Source of the DNA: Protonemura montana
Lineage: Eukaryota; Arthropoda; Insecta; Plecoptera; Nemouridae
Direction: 5' to 3'
Assembly (NCBI GenBank): GCA_947568835.1
Contig: OX387606.1
Span: 14,260,001 to 14,324,000, forward strand
Length of the DNA stretch: 64,000 nt
Of the stretch, positions 25,075-36,800 are shown one piece after another. The position numbers and the translations under genes were made by a program. The notes under the pieces are model-generated. The model saw nothing but the letters and a program-made list of their open reading frames with translations, did not search any database and was not told where the DNA came from. Each line of letters begins with the position of its first letter. Within the stretch, counting starts at the first letter, position 1.

Positions 25075-28000
25075 TTAAAATATCTGTAAAAAAAGACAGA
25101 AAACCATTACAAATAGGTACTCATTATTCTGGAAAGAAAGGCGAAAATAAGGAGCCAAAATCCCAACCATTAAGTCCACATATAAGTCAGCAAATTGAAT
25201 CAATCATGTTATTTCTCTGTTTGTTATTTGTATCCAGTAATTTTATCCAATTATGTGCAGTAAACACATGACAAAATCACAATTTTTCATGATATATTAA
25301 ATAAAAATATGTAAAAGGAACATTACAATCAAAAACAGATGCATACTAGATACTTCATTACCTTGGTGACGAGGCCTGCAGCAACGGTGATCCCCCCAAC
25401 CCTGAGCATGAATCGACCGAGCTCCTTGACGTTCTGGTAGAGCTCCATGCCAACGGGCCGAGCGGTCGTGATCTCTACGAGCGCGGTGGAGTTCCGCGCT
25501 AAGCACCGTGGCCTCCGTTTCACAACCTCGCCACTGCTTTTGTGCAACTGCGCCACTAGTCGAGTCACCACCGCCTGCTCCAGCAAGGACTGGTGGTGCA
25601 AAATTACCTGCAAGGCAAAATACATAGTTTCTTCTGTGTTGGTTGCACATTTTTGGCAATGGCCCTGAGGCAGTTACTTGTTACATAACGGCACCATCTG
25701 ATAATTATGTACAAAAATGTTCCTAGTCTAGAACAAAAGGTAAAGTACCGGTGACAAAACATTGCCTAATTTTTTATTTTTTTATTTATAAACACACTAC
25801 CATCACAAAAATGGGTACCTAATCAGGAAATCGAACCCCGGACTCCACCCTTTGCAGGTGCTGCTCTGAACATCTGAGCTTGTTGGATGATGTAAGTGTA
25901 TTTGAAGAGAATAATTGAGTAATGTAGTAATTGAAATGTAATGAGTAATTCAAGTATGAAATTCTCCAAGGTTATTTACAGACTGAACTCTATGAGGTGA
26001 TGTTATGACAAAGCAGAAGTAAAGAGATTAGATGGATTTTATAAATGCAACCAGAATTAAGTTGTTAAAAAAATAGGTGTCGTAAAAATAGCAACAAAGA
26101 GAGCATGAAAATAGTACCGGTTGAACTGTGAAACTAATGCCTCGTACTAACCGTGCATCCCTTGGTGATGGGTATGTCGATGTTGAAAACGACGATACGA
26201 GCTTCAAACTTGGACGTGACTGGGATGGGTTGGGCAGGGTCGCACAGGATGTTCCCGACGGCAACGTTTCCCATGTCGACGCCCGCGAGCGTCAACGACA
26301 CCTGGTCACCGGCATAGCCAGCCGCAGCAGGCATCTCGTCAATTAGCAGCGCTGAACAAACGGACATTTAAAACAAAATAAAAGCCTAATTTGGGAACTC
26401 AAATGAAAGAGTCGAATAGTGGGTAAATATCCTCATTAAATAATGGCACTGATACCAATAATCTTAGCACCAATCCGCAGACAACTTTTGTGCAGAACTG
26501 TTTTGATTGGTTTTGCCTCTAAATGAAAAAAAAAGGTTCTAGTGGTGGCAACTTGTGTGCTGTCCATTGCTTTTAAGTATCCTAAACTATCTTAAAACCA
26601 AAACCTTGTGAAACAACAAATACAAAATATAAATGGTAAAGAATTGCAAAAGGCTGAAAATGGGATTCATAGGTACACAGAATTACCACAGGGATGAGTT
26701 ACGAATGGAAAATAGTTTACCTATAAAGGTCGTAATAAAATCAAAAGAAAGATAGTAGCACGCTTCCAAACTTACTAAAAATAAGCATACCAAAAGCAAA
26801 TCAGTTCCAACATCACAAGAGCAAAGCACGTAAGTCTTTCTCAAGTACAGCAACAACGTAGGATGTCGTCAATTCTGTTCGCCTATGCAGAGTGAGTCCA
26901 CATTTAGCCTGGTTACCTTTGATCTGAGCCGGTTCATTGAGCGGTTGGACCAGTACACGGTCCCCCACCTGGACGGCACCAGTCTCCACTCTGCCAGACA
27001 CGCTGAACCCGGAGCCTACGCCCTTGAAGATGTCGTTCAAAGACATCCGGAATGGCTTTGTGATCGGACGCTCGATTGCCGCAAAGCCGTCTGTAGAGGC
27101 AATTAAAGCAATAAGAATCGGTGATTTGTTAAATCACCGAAACTGGATATTTGAAACTGCATTATAAATGTGGATATATCTTTTGCAATTAAATGGAGAA
27201 ACATTCCCTGAGGTTTTCTAGTAGACTCCTAGTGGGTCATTAAAGAGGTAAGATTAAGAGGTGGTTAAGCAATGAAAAAATATTCCCTTTTCAAATAGTG
27301 CCTAGATGCATTTTTTAAAAGTTCAATGGCAAAGAGTATGTTTTTTTATCGCTAATCATGAGTCCATTACAGAGTCATTTAAAACTCAATGCCTTGCACG
27401 ACATCAACGCAAAATTTTACATGCAGTTTCCCTGCAAAGTGCAAACTCTTATCTTTGCTCCACATTTTGTCATTGTCAACAAGCTGCACTTAAGGCTGAC
27501 CATAAAAAATAATCATAACCACATGGCTCACATTTTGTGAACGCATACCAAGAGTGAATCTGATGTAGTTTCACTGAGACAATTGTTATTTTAGTTTTTT
27601 TTTACATTGTAAACTTATACACCTTCCTCTATTGAAATAAGCTGTATTTACTGCGAATCTGTTGGAATTTTCCTCAGTATACAAATTGAATATTTTTTTC
27701 TGATGGAAACAACACAAAAGAAGTATGAGTGGGACCCAGAATATTCAAATAGCAAATGTGTTGCCAGGTGGAAAGAGCCAAGAGGGCTTCCGAAAACAAG
27801 ACTAAGTTAGAAGAATACACTTTTGAGTCTAGACAGTGGTGCTATAAAGTGTGTCAGGTCACCTTGTCAGATCATGCCTAATCAAAAAAAAAAAACCAAG
27901 ATTCTGAATAAATAATGTTGTATGATTTGGTTTAATTAGCTCCTATTCCAACTCACCGATGACATCCAGCAGACATGGCCCATTGTACCACTGGTTGAGC

Positions 28001-31000
28001 AAGTCTTCAGTGGGCTTAGCTACAAGGTTCTCTCCGGTGAGCCCACTGCACGGAACGAACTTCACATCGCGCTCCCGGAACCCTGCCTGCTTAAGGAAGC
28101 TGCCGAGCTTCTGAACAATTTCCTCGAAGCGGTCCTGCGACCAGCCGACCGTCTCCATCTTGTTCACGGCCACACCCAACTGGCTCACGCCTGTTGAATC
28201 AACCGCATACATTCAGTTGTCAGAGAATTTTAAGCATATGCTCTGATACAATGCTATTTTAGTTCCAAAAACAGGGATTTGTTTAGCAATCTTCCAATTA
28301 AGAACGCTCTCTGTTCTTACCAATATAACTATCAATTGCAGTCTATCACGACATTTGCACTCAAGCAAATTGGATTCCAACAGGTCATTAGCTTGGTTAA
28401 TTAGTACTTTTGCATATTAAGACTTAAAAATACTTATGGAAGTACAACAATCGAAACTGTTTGATTAGTTTACTTTGCCAACATTGAAGCCAGATTATCA
28501 TACGGAATTACACTACGGAGAGGTTCTTCCAAAGCAAAAGGGTTGTTCACCCTAAAAAAACGAGCTCTCAAAGATTGATGGTAAAAGCCAGTACTGACCC
28601 TTGTGCAGAGATCTGGATGAAAGATTCATGTAGACCTCTTTTTAAACATTTTAAATGCCGACTCTCACTAGCTTGTATATTTTTAATGTTTGTTTTTAAT
28701 AATAAGAGCTTGGTAAATTCTGCAACAAATTCTTATGTTACTAGACAGAAATTAAAATATGGGCTTGATGTACCAAATGTATTTAAAAAAAAATGACCTG
28801 TTTATACTGGCAGTTAAACAATGTAATGAGTTCAAACGTTGTCCTAAGCTATATCCTAATGAACATTGATTTTATAGCATAGACAATTTTTTGTACTATA
28901 ACTGACTTTCCTGTATAACATTTTATGTTCTTGTGGAATAAAATAAAAATTATTAATCTACTTTGCCAAATGCCATCTTATCAGCATTACATATTTCTCT
29001 CTCTCTCTCTCTCTCTCCAGCAAGTTTAGAGAAGCTCAAATTTTTCAATGCTTCTAAATATCACAATTAAGCAAAGCTTTGCAAGGCTCCATTCAAATCC
29101 CCAGAACCAACCAGAAAATCTTCAAGATGTGTGAACTATGCGTATGACTATAAAAAAACTAATCTGAACCATCACACACCAAATAAAAGAGTTTCTGGCA
29201 GATCGTCCACATCCCCACCTACCTAAAGATCTCACAAGCAGTGTATGCTCTCGCGTTTGGCCGCCGCTTTCGAACCCTGTCTCAAACTCGCCGCGTGTGG
29301 CGTCAACAACGAGGAATGCGACGTCGGCCTGCGTGGCACCGGTGATCATGTTTGGTATGAAGTCTTTGTGTCCGGGAGCATCCAGCAGTGTCACGCTCTT
29401 CGTAGCAGTCTCGAACTGCGAGTGGCCAACGTCCATAGTCACGCCGCGCGATCTGAAAGCCACCGGAAGGTCAAGATTAGGTGGTTGTGTGGATATGTTA
29501 GTCTTGGATTGTACAAATATGTTGACAAAATTTAGTGTTCTGTAATCTTATTTTTAGAAATGGGCAGGGGCGGCTCGTGAGGGAGGGCTGCGGGGCGGCT
29601 GCACTCCCTAGCATTTTCGACAGAATAAAAGTATAATTGTTATTATAATTACAATTAGAAGTGTTATTACTATTATTATTGTTCTACGCGTTTTGTGTGT
29701 TTTAAAATGGTTGCTACTTTCGAAATACGAAAAAAGGCGCTATTTACGTCGCGCCGACAGCACGAGCTGCCGAATGCAACGAGACGATCCAGTAGGCGGT
29801 TGTCCGCTGCCTATAGAGCATGAACGCCGCCGCTTGCTCTCTTTGGGGCAGCGAGCGCTGCCGTCCTGCCTGCTCAGCTATGAGTGCGTGGTAATGGCCT
29901 TGAACGTGTGTCGCCTGTCGTCGTTCGCAAGCCCAGCGAGGGCAGCAGAAAACCCGCCCTCGGCCAGCCTCGGCCAGCCTCGGTCAGCCGCCGGGCTGAG
30001 CTAGCAGCGAGAGCGAGTGAGACAGAACGATACACACGATCGCACATATTTTCCACGGCAATAGTTTCAAAATAATAGTACTACCGTTTACTAGCCTGAA
30101 TTTCTGTCCCACCTAGTTTCACATACTGTGTACGTTTTTGTGCAATGAAAATTAATCCAATGTGTGACTTGACAGCTAGAATTCAATGATAACTTTTTTT
30201 TTAAATATCACATGTTGAATATCACGATATTGAAATCCTACTACAGTGTTCATTACTTATGGTGCTGGTGGCGATGGGGGGGGGGGGGGGGGGGGATTTT
30301 ACTGCCGCCCCTCCAAGAAAAACAGTCACGAGCCGCCACTGGAAATGGGTATAACAATTGCAATGAAAGCTTTAGTTAAAAAGGCTCTTTTCACAAGGCT
30401 TAATTTTGCGAGACAGCTGTGCGATAGTCTGAATTAACTGGTGGTTTTAATAGTAGGTTTTTGGGCGTTACAAGGCGTTAGCTAAAAGACTTGAGCTTAA
30501 AAGTCTCGGGAATATTGAGACTGACATTTATTGCAGAACTAGGGCTGGAGAACGTTCAGGTCTGCTTCTCTCGAGTTATCCAAATCCATGCAAGCACCAA
30601 ACAAATGGTCCATTTTAAAATGTACAACGCCGCATCGATTTCATCTTATGTTAGAGATTTTTTTTTAATTTCTACCTCTCCTCGCCCGTCTCATCCAGAA
30701 TCCACGCATACACGAACGACTGTTTGCCAATTTTCTTGCTCTCCTGCTCGTATTTGTGCATTGTCTTCTTGTTCACCTGGCCCAGCGAGTACAGCAGGTG
30801 CCCCATCAAAGTACTTTTCCCCGCATCAACGTGGCCTGGAGGATACAATAATACCATCTAGATTTAAATAATCCAGTGCTTTGAATCAAATAACCCAAAA
30901 AAAACCATAACTAAGCGGTCCAATGGTATTCATAGGTGAATAGTGAAACTGTGATGCTCAGGTGAGATTTGACAACTTACAATATTCGATAGCTACAAAT

Positions 31001-34000
31001 AACAGGCCTATAATCTTATTGCAAAACCTTGTCAAGCAGGGCAGCCACACTCGAGTTGTTTTTTATCACTGGTTTACTCTTGAATAATATGCTTTAATAT
31101 GCACAAAAGAAGTGGCATTAAAATTAAAAAGAAACTGCCTTAATGTCACACTTATGTATTGTTGGTGCTAATGGCAAATACCTTAACTCAAGTTCTGGGG
31201 CAATCACAAAAATTGTAAACCTACCGATCACAACCATGTGCAACTGGTCTTTTCTATCTCCTCGTTCAGCTGCGTAGAGAGCGCTCACATTCTTCTCTCG
31301 ATTCCTGAAAGATAAAAAAAAGATAACGCACTTAGCTAGGAAGTTATAGAAACAAGATAAAAAGTCACAGATTTTGCATATTATTTGTACTTATTGCAGA
31401 TTTTTTTCATCAAATTGTCCCTCTTAGTGGATAGATTACTTCATCATTACCTTGTCCACCAATCCCTGACATATTAAAGCTGATAATTTAGTAATTTCTC
31501 AATAGATTACACTCAAGCAAAGCATTTGTTTTCAGTACCGAGGAGTTCTGGAGTCATCTATGGCAGGCGTTGCTCGACCGGAGGAAGGAGACCCCGATCG
31601 AGGAGTCGGACAGTTGGAGTCAGCTTTTAGGCTCTCGTTTCCGTCGGCTACATTGAAGCCCTTAGTGACGTTCTGCTTACGCGTGCCCGAAGGCACCACT
31701 TTAATAGACGGCGTCACAGTGACTGGTGGTACCTATCGTTGAAAATAGATGCACTGCTCAGACCAGCTTGGAAGCTAGTTGATTCTACTTAGTGTAGGGA
31801 CCAGCAAGTTACTTCTTATAGCAATATTATAAGGGAGTATATTTGGGTAGACAAAAACGTAATATTTAAATTAAATCAAAATATTTGTATTTCTTGAATT
31901 GTAGCTTGCATAGACATATCAATCAATCAAGCAGAGTTTATGACAAAGGAACACAAAAAAATGGAATAAAAACAGGATAAGTCTCGTAATCTTATAAAAA
32001 ATGTCAACCTAGTTAGCTAGCAAATGTTACTGTGTTTCTTAGAATACGTTTCCAGTTTGTGGTGTCCAGCCATCGTGGTTTTATGGTTGGTTAACATATG
32101 ATGGAAGTCCAATTGCTTTGCCTTTACATTCCACCGATGGACTGCTTATTGCCCATATCGTTTTCTAGCAATCCGAAACTAACACATCACTTTCGAAGTT
32201 CAATTATCTGGGTTTCTTTAGAGTTTGTTGCATACAAGTTATTACACACAAGTAGAAAAAAAGGTAAGTTGTGGAAGCACACTTGGACTATTTCCATACT
32301 TCTATCAATTCTCGGTGTAAAAATTGGCCTCCATACTTGTTCCAGCCTTTGGAAAAGTATTTAAAATCTTGTCATGGTAGTAAAAAATGAAATAACGCAC
32401 AATATATGGCAGTGTAGGTACCTTGTCCTCAACATTCTGACTGAGGTTGAGGGCGCTAAATTCCACAGCTGGCTCGCTCTGAGTTGTAGAGATGGCTGGT
32501 CTTTTTGCTCCTGCTAAGATCGTAATTTGAAGACAAACATTTGCTGGTGACGTTGATTAGTAGGTAGGACTGAGGCTAGGTACTAGGCACATAAAACAAG
32601 CATTAGACGGTTCAGATAGATCATAGACTGGATAGAAATTACTTCATTTATGTATATTTCAATAGAAAATCAATAGAGTACCTACTGATAAGGAATAAAA
32701 CTCGGGATTTCATACGTCAAAAGGTCAGTCACTCTTTTATTATTGCTATCAAGGAGACATATCTTACACGCATTTCTCATCCCTCAGTTTCTACTTCTGC
32801 CAGATTCTCATATGCTTGTGTCCCAATTTAAATTAACCTCAGAAATACACAATCGCGGTAGCAAGAGATCTCGTTTAGGTTGATTCCTGAAGTAATAAAC
32901 TACTCAAGAGAGTGCAGTATAAATGAATCCACTCCAGTAAATTTAAGAACTTCACACACAGATATTAAAAACTTATTAAGGTACCCAAAGCCTTTTTTTT
33001 ACTAACTTACAGCTTAAAATAAAAGACACTATTGCTAAAAATCTACTGTATTCCAAGTTACTCGAGAGATATAAAAATATTAATTTTTGCAAAATTGGGT
33101 AAATCTACTTCAAATTTCGTCGCAGATGCTTCTTTACAAGATCGTCCGGAGAAGGAGTTTGAAAGTCAAATCGAGATATCTCGTGTAGCACTTCTCTCTG
33201 CTGCTTGTTCAGAAGAGGATTGACACGTTTCAACCACCTACGACATATCACCTTCCCAAACGATGACGCTGACTTGGCTCTCGGCAACCTTGCCTCAACT
33301 ATTAGTCTCGCATTCTCGGCACAGTTGAATTCCTCGATGCAGTGCAACTTTGATAGCCTTTCAACCAAGCCATCATCAACAAAGGCAGAGTGAAATTGGG
33401 TAACCTGTCCGATATTCAATTTATGTCTACGGTTCTCTACTGATTTCAGAGCGCAACTCAAATCAATATTAGGCTCATTTTCAACTCTATTTGAAACAGG
33501 CTTTGGTGTAAATTTAGACTCTTCTAAGTATTCTGGATCTTTTGATGACATAGAAGGTGATTGATTGGAAGAAAGAATTTGAAGGTGAGGATTTGTTTTT
33601 AAATGCTCATTTGCACGATCTGCTAAAGATAAGAATTTACTCTCAGAAATCGGGATTTTTTTGTGTTTTGACATTAGTGAGAAAAAGGATCCTTGTTCCT
33701 CGTCCTCATCACTAGAATTCTCTGTCAAAGTATTAACTTTTTTGAACTGAAATTTAGGAACGTTCAATTTTGAGCTTGAGCTAGATTGAAGTCTCTTTGC
33801 TAATTCATCCATAGGATTATTTCCCGATGGATTGGATGTTGCCATTCTCTCAGAAAGTTTTATATTGGACGGTTTTTCTATAGCCAGTTGAGAAATTCCT
33901 TTCCTGAGAGCATTGACATCTTTGTTTTGTTTAATGCCTCTTAAACTTTTTGCAGGGTGTAAAGGTTCTGTATTCTCATCTTACCTTCCCCATTGCCAGC

Positions 34001-35169
34001 CAAAGAGTCGGAAGATTCGAAGCAAACAGAACAGTAAACAGAACATGAAAAAATAAAGGGCTTGGCGTTAACATATGTGAACCATTACAATGTAAGAACA
34101 ATTCTTCAAGAAGACCATACGTTTTCTCACCTTGATCTTTTCCGATGTCTCTTCTCTCACGTTGACGTTTAGAATGAGGGTCTAAATGGAAAATATATTT
34201 CATTACGAGAAGAAAGGTGTAATTGGACAATGTGAAAGATAAATTTGACAAATTATCAACTAGAGAATTCAATCACCAGCCCTGTCAATCCTTCTTAATA
34301 GTGTGGGTTATCAATATGCATTGGCAACACAACCCACTTCACCGCAACGATTAGAATTCACAGGTTGGGCGGCAAGTCACGTGTGCTTGTGTAATTTGTT
34401 ACGAACACACTGAAGAACTGGAGGAATGTACTTAGTAAGCAATTTAAGAGAAATGAGTAAATAACTGAACTCTTCACCTTCTACTTTTGCTGATGATGCG
34501 GCACTGCTCAAAACTTCATCGAGTGCTGTAGCAACGTTAAATTTATTCTTCAAGACAGTCTCAACGAGAACTTGTTCAGAAACTGTTTCTCCCAAAACAT
34601 TACGAATTTCATCAAGACATGACCTTAACCGTGCTTCATCAATCTCACTAAGTGCAGGTCGATGATAGGTCTCAGAATCACGACGTTGAGGGCCAGCGTT
34701 CTCAGAGTCAAGTTCAGATTCATCAACTTCAGCAATATCATCTTCTTCATTAAGGAAAGCTGCCATTTGCTGGGGTTGTCTGTTGCGGTCGTACATAAAT
34801 GCAGCTAAAAAAAAGTTTAATTCATGTTTTGATGGTTTCACCATGTTCTGTAAATTGTTTATTGTCATTAGATTTATTGACCATAGATTGAATATAAGTC
34901 CCTACCATCGCTCGGTGAAATGGTGTAGTCATCCTCCACTGAATGACCGTAGACATCGTCATAGCCATCATACTCTGCAAAAGATTAAGATATTCACATC
35001 TTGCAAAGCTTGTTTTGGATGAAAGTGGTTTCTGGTACCAAAGATAAGAATGCAAAGCATCCCTCGCATGGCATTCATGTACCAAATAGCCAAATGTGTT
35101 TAAACGAAATAATAATACGATCATACCGTCGGTATAGTTCATAGACCGCACATTTCTGTGGCGTGACAT
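25075..35169 (-). CDS. HBS1: HBS1-like translational GTPase (ribosome rescue), full-length isoform
   Basis: Hbs1 pairs with Pelota/Dom34 to split stalled ribosomes in no-go and non-stop mRNA decay. Exons: 35127-35169, 34906-34974, 34478-34804, 34131-34181, 32422-32510, 31539-31732, 31225-31304, 30676-30835, 29223-29452, 27957-28190, 26917-27090, 26152-26351, 25362-25607, 25075-25083. All phases agree and give 701 aa, close to human HBS1L. The N-terminus MSRHRNVR and the UBA-like segment [13 protein letters not shown] match the family. The GTPase has GHVDAGKS (285-292), RGVTMDV, DAPGH (362-366), NKME (424-427) and SGLTGEN, followed by two beta-barrels ending [11 protein letters not shown]. The last exon is only K-I-F-stop completion and is the least certain; reading through the last donor would give a slightly different tail. 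The exon at 33105-33967 is skipped in this isoform. Confidence 0.94.
25770..25892 (-). mobile_element. tRNA-derived SINE fragment
   Basis: Minus strand shows AAGCTCAG (A-box-like), an anticodon-like loop CTGCAAA, and GGGGTTCGATTTCC (B box), followed by CTGATTAGGTACCCA and an AT-rich tail. The D stem is degraded and the body extends past tRNA length. It shares its post-B-box sequence with the copy near 63190-63290. It lies in an HBS1 intron. Confidence 0.7.
28996..29017. repeat. (CT)n microsatellite
   Basis: About eleven CT dinucleotides within an HBS1 intron. Confidence 0.95.
29565..30341. mobile_element. third non-autonomous hAT-like element (777 bp) in an HBS1 intron
   Basis: Termini CAGGGGCGGCTCGTGA and TCACGAGCCGCCACTG are inverted with one mismatch over 16 bp. 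The perfect 8-bp target duplication GAAATGGG flanks it at 29557-29564 and 30342-30349. The interior is GC-rich and includes a CCTCGGCCAG decamer repeated about three times near 29957-29989, and a 20-bp poly(G) at 30276-30295. No transposase frame is present. Confidence 0.9.
30276..30295. repeat. poly(G) tract, 20 bp
   Basis: Uninterrupted G run inside the hAT-like element, close to its right end. Confidence 0.9.
32736..32741 (-). terminator. candidate poly(A) signal for the SKI7-like isoform
   Basis: AATAAA on the minus strand about 365 bp past the SKI7-like stop codon and before the next HBS1 exon at 32510. This is where an alternative last exon would need to end. Confidence 0.5.
33105..35169 (-). 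CDS. HBS1: SKI7-like splice isoform of HBS1 (alternative terminal exon)
   Basis: Exons 35127-35169, 34906-34974, 34478-34804 and 34131-34181 are shared with HBS1. They would then join 33105-33967, which carries its own stop (TAG at 33105-33107), giving 450 aa with no GTPase domain. The shared exon ends in phase 1 (CAA G). Both possible next exons begin with two bases finishing a Gly or Glu codon, so either choice stays in frame. The terminal exon encodes 287 codons, serine/acidic at first and ending in [11 protein letters not shown] (residues 429-439), a motif I associate with SKI7/HBS1LV3 proteins, which bridge the cytoplasmic exosome and the SKI complex. One gene making both proteins by splicing is known in vertebrates, plants and many fungi. 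The acceptor before AACCT has a weak pyrimidine tract, as a regulated site might. Confidence 0.85.
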
Positions 35170-35317
35170 GATTAAACACTAGAGAATAGTCATACCGATA
35201 ATTGATAAATAAAGACTCCAACGTCAAAAATGTAAGACGACCACTCCCACCACTCCAGCCAGAGCAGCTGTCATACGCAATATAACTGACCTTGTGAACC
35301 GGTCGTGTGGCACCCAT
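35170..35317 (-). other. possible HBS1 upstream exon with in-frame N-terminal extension
   Basis: An ATG at 35315-35317 opens MGATRPVHK and reaches a good donor (CACAAG|GTCAGT, exon edge 35291). An acceptor (TATTCTCTAG) at 35179-35180 would join it in frame to CLI just before the conserved MSRHRNVR. This could be a 5'UTR exon or give a 12-residue extension. The conserved start matching human MARHRNVR favours the downstream ATG. Confidence 0.4.
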
Positions 35318-36062
35318 TTTGCGGATCCACCGACTCTGCCTTGAACGTCGATAAAGAAAATTACTTCCCTGCTGCCATGTTCACTCCACGTGCTGTTTTT
35401 AGCAATCAAATGAAAAAAAAACGTTTTTTTTTAATGCCCATGAATGGAAATGATTCAATAGAAACACTGTGGCCATGTGTGACCAAACTGAATCTTTAGG
35501 TACTATAAATACTTACCATTCTTATGAAGCTGCTTTATTGGACTAAACATGGAAAAAATTCTAGGTAGGTATTTCACACATCTCTGCATAGATTAAAGAT
35601 GTGAACTTTTGTTGGATCTATAAACTAGGTTCTGTCGCATATTTTAACAGGAGATCCTGTAGGTAGGTACTGCAACGGGCTGCTAAACGCATCCCTCACT
35701 CTTGTATAGACCTTTGGGTGGACGAATCAAGCTTTCGAGGATATACCTAACCGCAGAACAAAAGAAAATACTCGCCATGTCCGTGCCATGTTACATTCTT
35801 TGCTATGACTACGAGAATAGCACACCTTGAGGAATGACTTAGAAATATTTTGATTTTTAAAATGCGTTTTGAAAAATGAACAAATGCATTTCTGTAGACC
35901 TGTAAGTAGGTAACATTCTTTATTTTTAGCACATTTGTTATTTGGTAGGTACATATTAAATTATAGTTATAAATATAGTTAAAAATTAAGTTATAGTCAG
36001 GTGAATAATAGTAGTTAGTATTTACTTATAATTAATTAATTTTTATAAAATATCCCAGAATT

Positions 36063-36800
36063 GCTTACTTTCGTGCTTTTCAGGAACTAGGTTTTTATCT
36101 TTTATGTATTCACAGCACTTCACTTTTGGCTGTTTCGCATTTCCTAATTTCTAAAGGTAGACAATTAAATATTTGAATTCCTTTAATAAAAATAGAGTTA
36201 TCTTTCAATTTGGATTCGATATGGATATTATCATTATTTCTAATGTGATGATTATGTACAGTACTATTTGGTTTGACAAAAATAGTTAGGTAACTAGGAG
36301 CAATTCCTTCGCATTTCTTGTAAGTATATAAAAATAATAATAATAATAATAATAATTCTTTATTATCACGATTGACCAATATGGTATGAGACATGTCAGG
36401 GGTAGTCTACTAACTAAAAAATATACATAGAAACCAATTTACACAGTTCTTCTATTCAGAAACTCGTTAACAGAATACAAACTTTTTTTTTATAATTGTT
36501 CTAGTGTACTGAGCACAATTCTCTGCTTGACATTACGCCAAGACAAAGCTTCACACATTGTTTTTGTAGAAGAGAATTTGCGTACTCTAAGAATACTCCT
36601 CCTTGCTCTATTTTGTAGTTTCTGTATTTATCAATAATAAGTTAGTTTTCCATAGTGGACAGGTTAGTTTCGGATATTGTTATAAGTCTGCATACAAATG
36701 TACCTATTTCATATCATTTATAAATATGTATTCTATATCGTTTATGTATAGGTAATATGAATAGTAATGGTCCTAATATTGACTTACATTGATATTGTGA
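36063..36800 (-). mobile_element. internally deleted, nested LINE relic
   Basis: Minus-strand fragments occur in LINE order: SILGPLLF near 36757-36782, then KLQNRARRSILRVRKF near 36600, then CEGIAPSYLTIFVK and IFNCLPLEIR at about 36120-36310, the usual C-terminal end of such polymerases. The FADD region is missing. Between the second and third blocks sits another 3' end with GATAATAAAG followed by an (AAT)n tail at 36331-36356, so a second element probably inserted into the first. Confidence 0.8.

Noticed and set aside
25800-25890. tRNA-Cys gene on the minus strand (CTGCAAA loop)
   Set aside because: The D arm is broken and the sequence continues into a tail shared with another locus; classed as a SINE fragment.
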